A stretch of 32,026 bases of DNA, taken from positions 1 to 32,026 of the forward strand of contig SLJO01000183.1 in the NCBI GenBank assembly GCA_007135095.1. Reading direction: 5' to 3'. The translations under genes were made by a program, and so were the position numbers. Of the stretch, positions 19,587 to 27,661 are shown one piece after another. A model generated the notes under the pieces. That model ran no database searches, was not told the DNA's origin, and saw only the letters and a program-made list of their open reading frames with translations. The DNA is from Bacteroidales bacterium (lineage in GTDB: Bacteria; Bacteroidota; Bacteroidia; Bacteroidales; PUMT01). How positions within the stretch are numbered: the stretch's first letter is position 1; each line of letters starts with the position of its first letter.

Positions 19587-20897
19587 ATGCAAAAAGTTCA
19601 GCTTTCACCGATGCTTTTTTATATTTTGCTGCTTGTGGCAGGCCTGGCCAATTCAGGGGCTACCGCACAGGGCCTCAGGCCGGAACAATTTGAGGACCGT
19701 ATCTTCAGGAACAATATCAAAACAGTACAGCTGCATGTTGCGGGATGGGAGATGACCTATCCTGTAATCGAGCTTGGAGGCAATGATGAACTGATTCTCA
19801 GCTTCGACGATATGGACGGGGATGTCAAAAACTACCAGTACACCATTATCCACTGCAACGCCGACTGGACCCCCTCTACCCTTTTTCCGTCGGATTATAT
19901 TGATGGCTTTTACGAGAACCCGCTGGATAATTACCGGCTTTCCTTTAACACCTTCCTGTCTTATACTCACTATTCACTTTTGATTCCCGGATTTGACTTC
20001 ATGATTAAACTGCCAGGAAATTATGCGGTAATTGTTTACGAGGATTTTAATCAGGAAAACGTGGTATTGACCAGGAGGTTCATGGTTTCAGAATCAAGAG
20101 TGCATATCCAGGCACGTGTCCACCAGCCCAGGCTTACCATGTACCAGAAAACCTCACAGCAGGTCAGCATCAATATTATGCATCCTGACCTCCAGGTGTA
20201 CGACCCGCATTCGGAATTTTATGTGACAGTGATGCAGAATAACAGGAATGACAAAAGAATAGCCGACATAAAACCCATGCACATAAGAAGCAGGGAAACA
20301 GCCTATGAGCATGACGAAAGGCTTGTCTTTCAGGCCGGGAACGAATTCAGGAATTTTGACACCAAGAGCCTCAGGTACCAGACTGAGTTTATCAGGAACA
20401 TCGATTTTTTTGGCGGGATGCACCATGTTGAGCTGCATCCTTCCCGTTCCCGGGAATATGGAAGGTATTTTTCACATCATGATATAAACGGCAGGTTTCT
20501 TATCAGAAATGAGGAAGGGAGAGATCCCTCGGTTGACGCAGATTATGTAATGGTTTATTTTACCCTTCCCTGGAATGAGCCTTTTGACAATGGGAATGTC
20601 TATGTTCTCGGGGCATTGAGCGACTGGAATTTCTATGACTGGAATATGATGTCCTACAATCATGCTGCCAGGGCATACGAGCTCACTATGCTTCTCAAGC
20701 AGGGTTACTATAACTACCAGTTCGTGTTTCTTAAAGACGGCGAGTCGGTCGCGGATGCCTCGATCTTTGAAGGCAACCACTATGAGACTGAAAACGATTA
20801 TTTTATCATGGTCTATCACCGCCCTCCCGGGAGCCGGTATGACCGCCTGGTTGGCACTTTGCAGATCAATTCAACGGGCATAAGGACTGTCAGGTGA
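19587..20897 (+). CDS. DUF5103 / type IX secretion system plug-like protein
   Basis: Signal peptide; 'NIKTVQLHVAGWEMTYPVIELGGNDELILSFDDMDGDVKNYQYTIIHCNADWTPSTLFPSDYIDGFYENPLDNYRLSFNTFLSYTHYSLLIPG' is characteristic of this Bacteroidetes family. Confidence 0.85.
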   Translation: MQKVQLSPMLFYILLLVAGLANSGATAQGLRPEQFEDRIFRNNIKTVQLHVAGWEMTYPVIELGGNDELILSFDDMDGDVKNYQYTIIHCNADWTPSTLFPSDYIDGFYENPLDNYRLSFNTFLSYTHYSLLIPGFDFMIKLPGNYAVIVYEDFNQENVVLTRRFMVSESRVHIQARVHQPRLTMYQKTSQQVSINIMHPDLQVYDPHSEFYVTVMQNNRNDKRIADIKPMHIRSRETAYEHDERLVFQAGNEFRNFDTKSLRYQTEFIRNIDFFGGMHHVELHPSRSREYGRYFSHHDINGRFLIRNEEGRDPSVDADYVMVYFTLPWNEPFDNGNVYVLGALSDWNFYDWNMMSYNHAARAYELTMLLKQGYYNYQFVFLKDGESVADASIFEGNHYETENDYFIMVYHRPPGSRYDRLVGTLQINSTGIRTVR

Positions 20898-20923
20898 TCA
20901 GGTAAATCCCGGCCGGGGCCGCA

Positions 20924-21478
20924 CTACAGCCCTATCTCATCACTTATCTCCCTCATGGCGCTCACCGACAGCTCGGCAAATTCCGGCAGCTGAATGCCTA
21001 TTTTTTCACATTCACGTATGTGGTCCCTGTTCACCGAGGCAGCAAAGGCCTTCTCCTTCATTCTTTTCACAACTGACTTTGGCTTTACCGAGGCAATCTT
21101 TTTATCAGGATATACCAAGGCAGTGGCATATACCAGTCCCGTTATGGTTTCCCCGGCAGCGAGGGCATGCTGGAAAACAGTGCTTCTCTGCCTCCCGGTG
21201 GCCTTCTCGTTGTGCATGGTGATAGCATCGATGATTTCGGGATCGAGATTATATTTTTCCAGTATCCCTTCCGCCTCAAGACCATGCTTCCGGGGATCAG
21301 CATTGGTCACCTCCACATCGATATCGTGCAGGAGTCCTGCCAGTCCCCATTTATCCTCATCCTCCCCCATCCGCCTGGCAAGTGCGCGGAGCACCGCCTC
21401 AGATGCAAGGCAGTGTATACGCATCTTTTCATCTTTAACATATTCTTCAAGCAGTTTCAGAGCCTCTTCTCTTTGCAT
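20924..21478 (-). CDS. HD/HDIG-domain phosphohydrolase-like protein
   Basis: 'HCLASEAVLRALARRMGEDEDKWGLAGLLHDIDVE', 'HGLEAEGIL', 'AITMHNEKATG' conserved His/Asp pattern. Confidence 0.85.
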   Translation of the reverse strand: MQREEALKLLEEYVKDEKMRIHCLASEAVLRALARRMGEDEDKWGLAGLLHDIDVEVTNADPRKHGLEAEGILEKYNLDPEIIDAITMHNEKATGRQRSTVFQHALAAGETITGLVYATALVYPDKKIASVKPKSVVKRMKEKAFAASVNRDHIRECEKIGIQLPEFAELSVSAMREISDEIGL

Positions 21479-21575
21479 AGTATAAAATTCAGTTGTTATT
21501 CAAAGCCTTTAGTATCTACAAAAAATAAATTAAATTTTTCAGCTTGGATTGCACTACCAGATGAAAAAATTTTGC

Positions 21576-21620
21576 CGCAACGGGCTGCCCGGACGGGGCT
21601 GATGGCACTGCCGGGTTGCG
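21576..21620 (-). terminator. Candidate stem-loop with downstream T run (minus strand) between the MOSC-MogA and HD genes
   Basis: Closing stem CGCAAC (21576-21581)/GTTGCG (21615-21620) with GC-rich interior; minus-strand continuation GCAAAATTTTTTC. Confidence 0.35.
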
Positions 21621-21636
21621 TTTTGCTGCCGGGGGA

Positions 21637-22575
21637 CTAATGACTGTCAATTCCGTGAAGCATATAGGCAAGATGCTCCATGGTTTTCAATATCTCTCCC
21701 ATGTATTCGTTTACGGCCTTGACGCTGCCGGGCAGGGTATAGATAAAGGAAGAACCCATAAGTCCTGCCACCCCCCTGCTTAACAGGGCATTGGGTTTGT
21801 CTGCGCCGTATTTTACGCGTATCAGTTCCATTATTCCGGGAATCTCCCTGGAAAGCATGGGCTTCACCACATCAGGGCATATATCGCGGTTACCCACCCC
21901 GGTGCTGCCGGTGGTAATAATAAAGTCGTAATCCCCTTTCATGCTGCGGTCGAGGATATCCCTGAGCTTGTGCTCGTCGTCGGGAATGACATGGTTCTCT
22001 ACCACTATCCCTCTTCTGCGGAAGTCAAAATGTTCATGCAGGATGCGGCTTATTGCCGGCCCGCTTTTATCTTCATATTCCCCCCTGCTTGCCCTGTCAC
22101 TCAATGTTACAACAAGAAACCTGAACCCCCTGGGCCGGTATTCCAGGCTGTCACCCTGCTTAAGCCTGCCCCCCCTTACAACCCGGGCAAATATCCCTTC
22201 TTTGGGCATCACACAATCGCCCACCTCCTTTAATATGGCGCAGGTGGAGCCATGGCATTTTTTTCCGATCTGTGTTATCTCCAGTTCAACAGTATCCGAT
22301 ACCAGCCTGTCGAGGGGACTGGTTTCTGACAACTCCAGTCCGCGGGTGGTTATGTTCTCGGCAAATTCGCCATACGATATTTCCCGCCCGGCCCGGTCGG
22401 AAAACCGTTTCATGCTTTCTTCACCCAGCAGGCTGACCTGCCGGTGCCAGTTGCCGGCATGAGCATCGCCACTGATCCCTCTGCTGTCAAGGTCGATGAA
22501 ATCAACCGGCGATTTAACAATCCCCTTTTTTTCAGAGATGTTTACTGAAACTACACTTAAGGCTACCCTGTCCAT
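21637..22575 (-). CDS. MOSC domain fused to MogA/MoaB-type molybdopterin adenylyltransferase
   Basis: N-terminal MOSC ('SRGISGDAHAGNWHRQVSLL', 'ITQIGKKCHGSTCAILKEVGDCVMPKEGIFARVVRGG') and C-terminal Mog ('LVVTLSDRASRGEYEDKSGPAIS', 'DFIITTGSTGVGNRDICPDVVKPMLSREIPGIMELIRVKYG', 'LPGSVKAVNEYM'). Confidence 0.92.
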   Translation of the reverse strand: MDRVALSVVSVNISEKKGIVKSPVDFIDLDSRGISGDAHAGNWHRQVSLLGEESMKRFSDRAGREISYGEFAENITTRGLELSETSPLDRLVSDTVELEITQIGKKCHGSTCAILKEVGDCVMPKEGIFARVVRGGRLKQGDSLEYRPRGFRFLVVTLSDRASRGEYEDKSGPAISRILHEHFDFRRRGIVVENHVIPDDEHKLRDILDRSMKGDYDFIITTGSTGVGNRDICPDVVKPMLSREIPGIMELIRVKYGADKPNALLSRGVAGLMGSSFIYTLPGSVKAVNEYMGEILKTMEHLAYMLHGIDSH

Positions 22576-22679
22576 TATCTGATTATAAATTAAACATTAT
22601 TTTGCAGGCTCTTTCAGAACCCCTGGCAGGAAACGGCGCTTTCGCCGGTCTGCATGGCGGTTAGGTTTTGCCTTTCGGA

Positions 22680-23138
22680 TCATATATCTTTTTTTGTTTT
22701 ATCCATTAACCTTATCCCCTCTATAACCATGGATTTGTCTGCTGCCTTGCACATGTCGTAGATAGTCAGCAGCGCTACGGAGGCGGCAGTAAGGGCTTCC
22801 ATCTCCACGCCTGTCTGCCCGGTGCACCGGCACTCGGAGTTAACCTCCACTCCCCCGCCGGCAATGCTTGCCCTGACACTGACCAGGGTAAGGGGCAGCG
22901 GGTGGCATAGGGGAATAAGCGAAAATGTCTGTTTTGCTGCCTGTATGCCCGCTATTTCAGCCACTTTAAGCACATCGCCCTTTTTTATCAGGTCCTCCCT
23001 GACAAGTTTAAGGGTTTCCGGCTGCATTGCAATAAATCCCCTTGCTTTTGCAGTGCGCAGCTGGTGCGGCTTGTCGCCAACATCCACCATCCTGGCATTC
23101 CCGGCTTTGTCTGTGTGAGTGAGTCTGTGTTTTGTCAT
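22680..23138 (-). CDS. moaC: Cyclic pyranopterin monophosphate synthase MoaC
   Basis: 'LTHTDKAGNARMVDVGDKP', 'AAKQTFSLIPLCHPLPLT', 'TGQTGVEMEALTAASVALLTIYDMCKAADKSMVIEGIRLMDKTKK'. Confidence 0.95.
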   Translation of the reverse strand: MTKHRLTHTDKAGNARMVDVGDKPHQLRTAKARGFIAMQPETLKLVREDLIKKGDVLKVAEIAGIQAAKQTFSLIPLCHPLPLTLVSVRASIAGGGVEVNSECRCTGQTGVEMEALTAASVALLTIYDMCKAADKSMVIEGIRLMDKTKKDI

Positions 23139-23935
23139 CCTCCAATATTATAGAACTTGTTTTGGTTGCACACCGTCCCGCACGGGGGCTTATGGGTCAC
23201 CGCGGCATGAAGCGCCTCCCTTGCTCCCATTAACCGGACATCGTAGGCCAGATCACCAAAGAGACAAGGCTTCACCTTGCCGTCGGAGGTCATCCGCAGG
23301 CGGTTGCAGTTCCCGCAATCACCACCTTCTCCGCCTTCGACAATTGAAAATTCACCTTCTCCAAGATCCATCCGGTGAATAAACCTCACCTCCATTCCGT
23401 TATCCTCACCATATTTTTTCACTGCGACAGCGTCAGGCTCAAAAGCAGAATTTTCGATCACGCAGTTAAGCTTTATTGGCAGCAGTCCGGCTTTTTTGGC
23501 TGCCCTGATCCCCATGAAGACCTTATTTATGTTTCCCCCGGAGGTGAGACGGCTGAATTTCCGGGGGTCAACTGTGTCCAGGCTTATATTGACCCTCATC
23601 AGTCCTGCCGCGGCCAGCGGTCCGGCAAACCTGTCAAGGAGCACCCCGTTGCTTGTCATTGCCAGATCATTTATTCCGCCAATGGAGGCGATCATTTTAA
23701 CCAGCTGTACCACATCACGGCGAACCAGGGGTTCACCGCCGGTAAGCCTCACCTTGTCAATGCCCAGCTCCACACCATGCCTCACCACCTGGGTTATCTC
23801 ATCAAAACTGAGTATCCGGTCATGGGGAAGCACCACAAAGTCCTCACATGGCATGCAGTAGCTGCAACGAAGATTGCACCGGTCGGTCACCGAAATCCTC
23901 AGGTAATTTATCCTTCTGTTATATCTGTCTAACAT
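23135..23935 (-). CDS. moaA: Compact GTP 3',8-cyclase MoaA (radical SAM)
   Basis: 'NYLRISVTDRCNLRCSYCMP' (CX3CX2C), 'VRLTGGEPLVR', second cluster 'CGNCNRLRMTSDGKVKPC', C-terminal 'IGG'. 266 aa. Confidence 0.92.
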   Translation of the reverse strand: MLDRYNRRINYLRISVTDRCNLRCSYCMPCEDFVVLPHDRILSFDEITQVVRHGVELGIDKVRLTGGEPLVRRDVVQLVKMIASIGGINDLAMTSNGVLLDRFAGPLAAAGLMRVNISLDTVDPRKFSRLTSGGNINKVFMGIRAAKKAGLLPIKLNCVIENSAFEPDAVAVKKYGEDNGMEVRFIHRMDLGEGEFSIVEGGEGGDCGNCNRLRMTSDGKVKPCLFGDLAYDVRLMGAREALHAAVTHKPPCGTVCNQNKFYNIGG

Positions 23936-25094
23936 TTACCATCTCCCCTCTTTTATATAAATAAGTGCCTGGCTCCATGCTCATCAATCCCCATGCATCA
24001 GCAAGGGAATGGATATGGGCGGAACCGTGGTAACCTCCTGGTATGACCTCCCCCAGCGAGTTGAGGCTAACGGGTGTCCACGACAGTCGGTCTGCCTTTT
24101 TTCTTGAATACTCCTGGCCAATTGTCATTCTCAGTACATCGGGCTCATATTCGTATCCCATCATGCTGTATAGCAAAGGCTTGACCATCAGCTCAAATAT
24201 CATGAACGTAGAAACGGGATTTCCGGGCAGCCCGAAGACAAAAACATTGTCTTTTCTTCCAAAAACAGTAGGCCGGCCTGGCTTTACTGCCACTTTCTCA
24301 AAAAACAGTTCGAATCCGTTCTTTTCCAGGACAGAAGGAACAAAATCATAATCGCCCATTGATACCCCCCCTGTGATTACAATTACATCACTGCGCCCGA
24401 GTGCTTTTTTGATTGCAGCATCGGTAATTCCCGGAGTATCTTTCACTATCCCCATATATCGGGGCAAAGCTCCCGCCCTGCTGATCTGTGCAACAAGCTG
24501 CGGGCCGTTGCTGTTACGTATGCATGTCCCCTGAGGCCTTACCTGAGGTTCAACAATTTCATCGCCCGTGGTCATCACTGCCACTGACGGCTGCCGGTAA
24601 ACCAGCGGCGCTGCACAACCCACCGAAGCCAGTATGGCAACATGCTGGGGCTTTATCATAATTCCCTTCCCCAGGGCCAGATCACCAACTTTCAGGTCTT
24701 CACCCCTGAAGGCTATGTTACCCGCAGTTTTTTCCCCTGTGAACCTGATATGGTTATCACCCTCCTGCAGAGTCTGTTCAACCATGATCACACAATCGGC
24801 TCCCTGTGGCACCTTGCCGCCGGTCATTATTCTGACACACTGCAGGGGCCCGATATTCTTTTTGGGAATGTCGCCTGCCCTGACCGTTTCAATTACCTCC
24901 AGGGGGCTGTTCAGGTCACTCCTTCGGCAGGCGAAACCATCCATTGCAGAACGGTTGAAAGGAGGCATATCAATATCAGAGATGATATCCTGTGCAAGAA
25001 TCCTGCCGGCGCAGTCATGAAGCGGCAATGGTTCTGTTCCCAGGATATACGCTTCATCTTTAATAATATTGAGTGCCTCTTTGAACTCTACCAT
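23919..25094 (-). CDS. moeA: Molybdopterin molybdotransferase MoeA
   Basis: 'DIDMPPFNRSAMDGFACR', 'IMTGGKVPQGADCVIMVEQT', 'VITGGVSMGDYDFVPSVLEKNG', 'VFGLPGNPVSTFMIFELMVKPLL'. Confidence 0.95.
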   Translation of the reverse strand: MVEFKEALNIIKDEAYILGTEPLPLHDCAGRILAQDIISDIDMPPFNRSAMDGFACRRSDLNSPLEVIETVRAGDIPKKNIGPLQCVRIMTGGKVPQGADCVIMVEQTLQEGDNHIRFTGEKTAGNIAFRGEDLKVGDLALGKGIMIKPQHVAILASVGCAAPLVYRQPSVAVMTTGDEIVEPQVRPQGTCIRNSNGPQLVAQISRAGALPRYMGIVKDTPGITDAAIKKALGRSDVIVITGGVSMGDYDFVPSVLEKNGFELFFEKVAVKPGRPTVFGRKDNVFVFGLPGNPVSTFMIFELMVKPLLYSMMGYEYEPDVLRMTIGQEYSRKKADRLSWTPVSLNSLGEVIPGGYHGSAHIHSLADAWGLMSMEPGTYLYKRGEMVNVRQI

Positions 25095-25121
25095 GTATCA
25101 GTCGTGTTATTTCGCCTGTAA

Positions 25122-25172
25122 GCCGGAACCTGCCTTGATTGCTGAAGCGCCGTCATGCTTATGAATTCCGGC
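25122..25172 (-). other. Inverted repeat / possible structured leader upstream of moeA
   Basis: Perfect 7-bp arms GCCGGAA (25122-25128) and TTCCGGC (25166-25172) enclosing ~37 nt with an internal AAGC/GCTT pairing option, in the 149-bp gap between the MobB-like gene and moeA. Confidence 0.3.
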
Positions 25173-25243
25173 ATCAGCGGGCTCATAGTATTTAAGATCA
25201 TCAGAATGTAAAAATAAACAAATGTCCGAAATTGGGTTTTATA

Positions 25244-25801
25244 TTATCCCGTAAAACTATTATTGTAATACCAGCCCTTGTTGCCGAGGTGGATATTTTC
25301 GGGCGGGGGACTGAAGCTTTTGCCGTCCGACACAATGGTAAGGTCAACAAGATCAAGCACCTCACCGAGACTTCTTTTCATGGTCTCCTCCTTATCGCTC
25401 CTTATAAGCACGAACAATCCCGGGGTGATTATTTTCCTGAGCACGATGGATTCGCAGATAATTACCGTGTCAGGGCGGGTCTGTAAAAAAAAATGATCCA
25501 TTGCCTCCTGCAGGTATTCATCGCGGGTCCTCAGGTAAAAAGCCATGGCTGCCCCTGCCAGCAGCATCTTTGAACTGTCTTTTATGCCCTCCAGGCTGGT
25601 TTCCCGCAGGAGATGGAATTTTTCAGGCACCGGGCCATGAGTGCCGTGCAGCGGATCGTTACCCGGGTTTATTCCCGAAATCTTTAAACTGACGATTTCC
25701 CTTTCTTTACCGAATCTCCGTACCAGTCCGCACACCAGCTCGGTTTTGCCGACATTGCGGCTGGCGCCCCCGATGATAAGCATATTTTTGAGTACTCTCA
25801 T
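25244..25801 (-). CDS. P-loop NTPase, MobB-like
   Basis: Walker A-like 'IGGASRNVGKTELVCGLVRRF'; start MRVLKN overlaps the wtpC stop by 4 bp (ATGA); embedded among Mo/W cofactor genes. Assignment to MobB is tentative. Confidence 0.65.
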   Translation of the reverse strand: MRVLKNMLIIGGASRNVGKTELVCGLVRRFGKEREIVSLKISGINPGNDPLHGTHGPVPEKFHLLRETSLEGIKDSSKMLLAGAAMAFYLRTRDEYLQEAMDHFFLQTRPDTVIICESIVLRKIITPGLFVLIRSDKEETMKRSLGEVLDLVDLTIVSDGKSFSPPPENIHLGNKGWYYNNSFTG

Positions 25802-26856
25802 TTTCCTATAAATTTTAAGGCTGAAGCCTTGCAGCTCACCCATACTGTTTTTCCTTCACTGAGTTCCAGGGAAGCGGCAGATTCATCGGAAATCAGCACG
25901 CCCAGGGATATGCCCATGTCGATCATTACCTCCGTTCCTATCCTTGCAGGACCCAGCGAGGTCACCACTCCCCTGAAATTATTAACTGCTGAGGATGTTG
26001 TCATATTCTTTGATATTGTAACATCCTCGCCCCTTATCACAATATACCCCTCCCCCGGCGGCTCATCGCTCAGGATGGTAAAGGTGATGCCCCCGGTATG
26101 GAATTTTCTTGCGGAGCCGGGTTCACCGCTCAGGGTTCCATTGAAAAAGTTACGTATCCCCACGAACCGTGCCATAAATTCGGAACGGGGATGCTGAAAT
26201 ACCTCAGTGGGAGATCCCTGCTGAACAATATTGCCATGCTCGATCACTCCGACACGCCCGGCCAGGAGCACTGCTTCCTCGTAATCATGGGTAACATGCA
26301 CGATTGTCTGTCCACGGCGGTTTAGCTCCCTTAACAGCGACCGCAGCTCGCCGCGGAGCTGCACATCGAGAGATGAAAGGGGTTCATCCAGCAACAGGCA
26401 ACTGGGACTGAGGGCCAGTGCGCGTGCAAGCGCCACCCTTTGAGTCTCGCCACCCGAGAGGTTTGCCGTTGTTCTTTTCAGCAAATGGCTCACGCCGGTC
26501 ACCCCTGCCAGCTCGTTCACCCTTTTTTCTATTTCCCTGTTTTTGAGTTGCGCCGACCTGAGGGGGTATGCAATATTTTTAAACACGTTCATATGGGGAA
26601 ACAAGGCGGCATCCTGAAAAACAAGGCCCACTTTACGCCTCTGCACCTTTTCGTTGCTGATGTCTTTGCCGTCAAGAAAAACCTGGCCGCTGGCCCCGGA
26701 AATCAGTCCCGCGATAATCTGAAGCAAAACCGATTTCCCCGACCCCGACATCCCCAGCAATACAAAATACTCTCCCCCCGGCACTTCAAAATTCACCCTG
26801 TTGAGCTCAAACTGTCCGAGCCGGATGGATATGTCTTTAATTTTCAGCATGGTCAT
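25798..26856 (-). CDS. wtpC: Tungstate/molybdate ABC transporter ATP-binding protein with TOBE-like C-terminus
   Basis: Walker A 'GMSGSGKSVLLQIIAGL', signature 'NLSGGETQRVALARALALSPSCLLLDEPLSSLD', C-terminal 'SLGPARIGTEVMIDMGISLGVLISDESAASLELSEGKTVWVSCKASALK'. Confidence 0.9.
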   Translation of the reverse strand: MTMLKIKDISIRLGQFELNRVNFEVPGGEYFVLLGMSGSGKSVLLQIIAGLISGASGQVFLDGKDISNEKVQRRKVGLVFQDAALFPHMNVFKNIAYPLRSAQLKNREIEKRVNELAGVTGVSHLLKRTTANLSGGETQRVALARALALSPSCLLLDEPLSSLDVQLRGELRSLLRELNRRGQTIVHVTHDYEEAVLLAGRVGVIEHGNIVQQGSPTEVFQHPRSEFMARFVGIRNFFNGTLSGEPGSARKFHTGGITFTILSDEPPGEGYIVIRGEDVTISKNMTTSSAVNNFRGVVTSLGPARIGTEVMIDMGISLGVLISDESAASLELSEGKTVWVSCKASALKFIGK

Positions 26857-27625
26857 ATGGGGATGAAAGCATACGCAAAATCATGAAAAAAACCAGGCAG
26901 ACGGTTATAAACACGGCAGCGACCGGAATGGCATAGTCAAGTCCGAAAGAAGCAAAACGCTCCCATATCAGCACCGGCGTGGTCATCGGATGGTAAGCCA
27001 CTATGACCACTGCGCCGAATTCACTCATCCCACGTGCCCACATCATAATAAGTCCCGAGAGAATGGAGCGCCATGCCAGGGGCAGGCTTATTGTCAGGAA
27101 TACCCTTGCGGGTGAAGCACCCAGGTTAAGCGCTGCATTTTCAAGCTTTTCAGGTACTGCCGCAAAGCCATCCCTTGCCGCGTTTATCAGAAACGGAATG
27201 CTTACAAAAGCCATTGCCAGGATAATTCCCGGAGCACTTCCAACGAAAGAGAGCCCGATCCTGTCGCCTATCTGTCCTGCCAGGGAATCCCTTGAAACAA
27301 AACCAAGAATTGCAATTCCTGCGGCAGAATGGGGAATTACAACCGGTATATTTATTACTGCGGAAATCACCCTTTTAAAAGGGAACTTTCTGCGTGCAAG
27401 AATCCATGAAAACGGAATGGCAGCCAGGGCAAAGATAAGCGTTGCCAGCATGGAGGTCCATAATGTAAGCCATATGCTCCCGGCTACCTCCTTTTCCATG
27501 GCAGTCTCAAAAAACGCGGCCGGCGATGTGGCGAGGAAAAGCCCGGCCAGTGGTGCTATAATAAAAAGCAGCACCAGTCCCCCAAGGAAAACAAACAATA
27601 ACTTCATTGGCTGAAATCCGGTCAT
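26837..27625 (-). CDS. wtpB: Tungstate/molybdate ABC transporter permease
   Basis: BPD permease EAA-like loop 'PEKLENAALNLGASPARVFLTISLPLAWRSILSGLIMMWARGMSEFGAVVIVAYHPMTTPVLI'. Confidence 0.9.
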   Translation of the reverse strand: MTGFQPMKLLFVFLGGLVLLFIIAPLAGLFLATSPAAFFETAMEKEVAGSIWLTLWTSMLATLIFALAAIPFSWILARRKFPFKRVISAVINIPVVIPHSAAGIAILGFVSRDSLAGQIGDRIGLSFVGSAPGIILAMAFVSIPFLINAARDGFAAVPEKLENAALNLGASPARVFLTISLPLAWRSILSGLIMMWARGMSEFGAVVIVAYHPMTTPVLIWERFASFGLDYAIPVAAVFITVCLVFFMILRMLSSPYDHAEN

Positions 27626-27661
27626 AGGATAACTGTTAAAAAACCGGATGCTGGTCCCGGT

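Noticed and set aside
21941-22462. 173-aa plus-strand ORF
   Set aside because: Antisense shadow of the MOSC-MogA CDS; low-complexity Ser/Arg/Leu composition.
22576-22679. Possible Moco riboswitch between moaC and the MOSC-MogA gene
   Set aside because: Only a 5-bp CGGCG/CGCCG hairpin is visible and I could not match a Moco RNA consensus by eye.
23375-23932. 185-aa plus-strand ORF
   Set aside because: Antisense shadow of moaA, no family recognised.
27003-27614. 203-aa plus-strand ORF
   Set aside because: Antisense of the wtpB permease; Ala/Ile-rich shadow translation.
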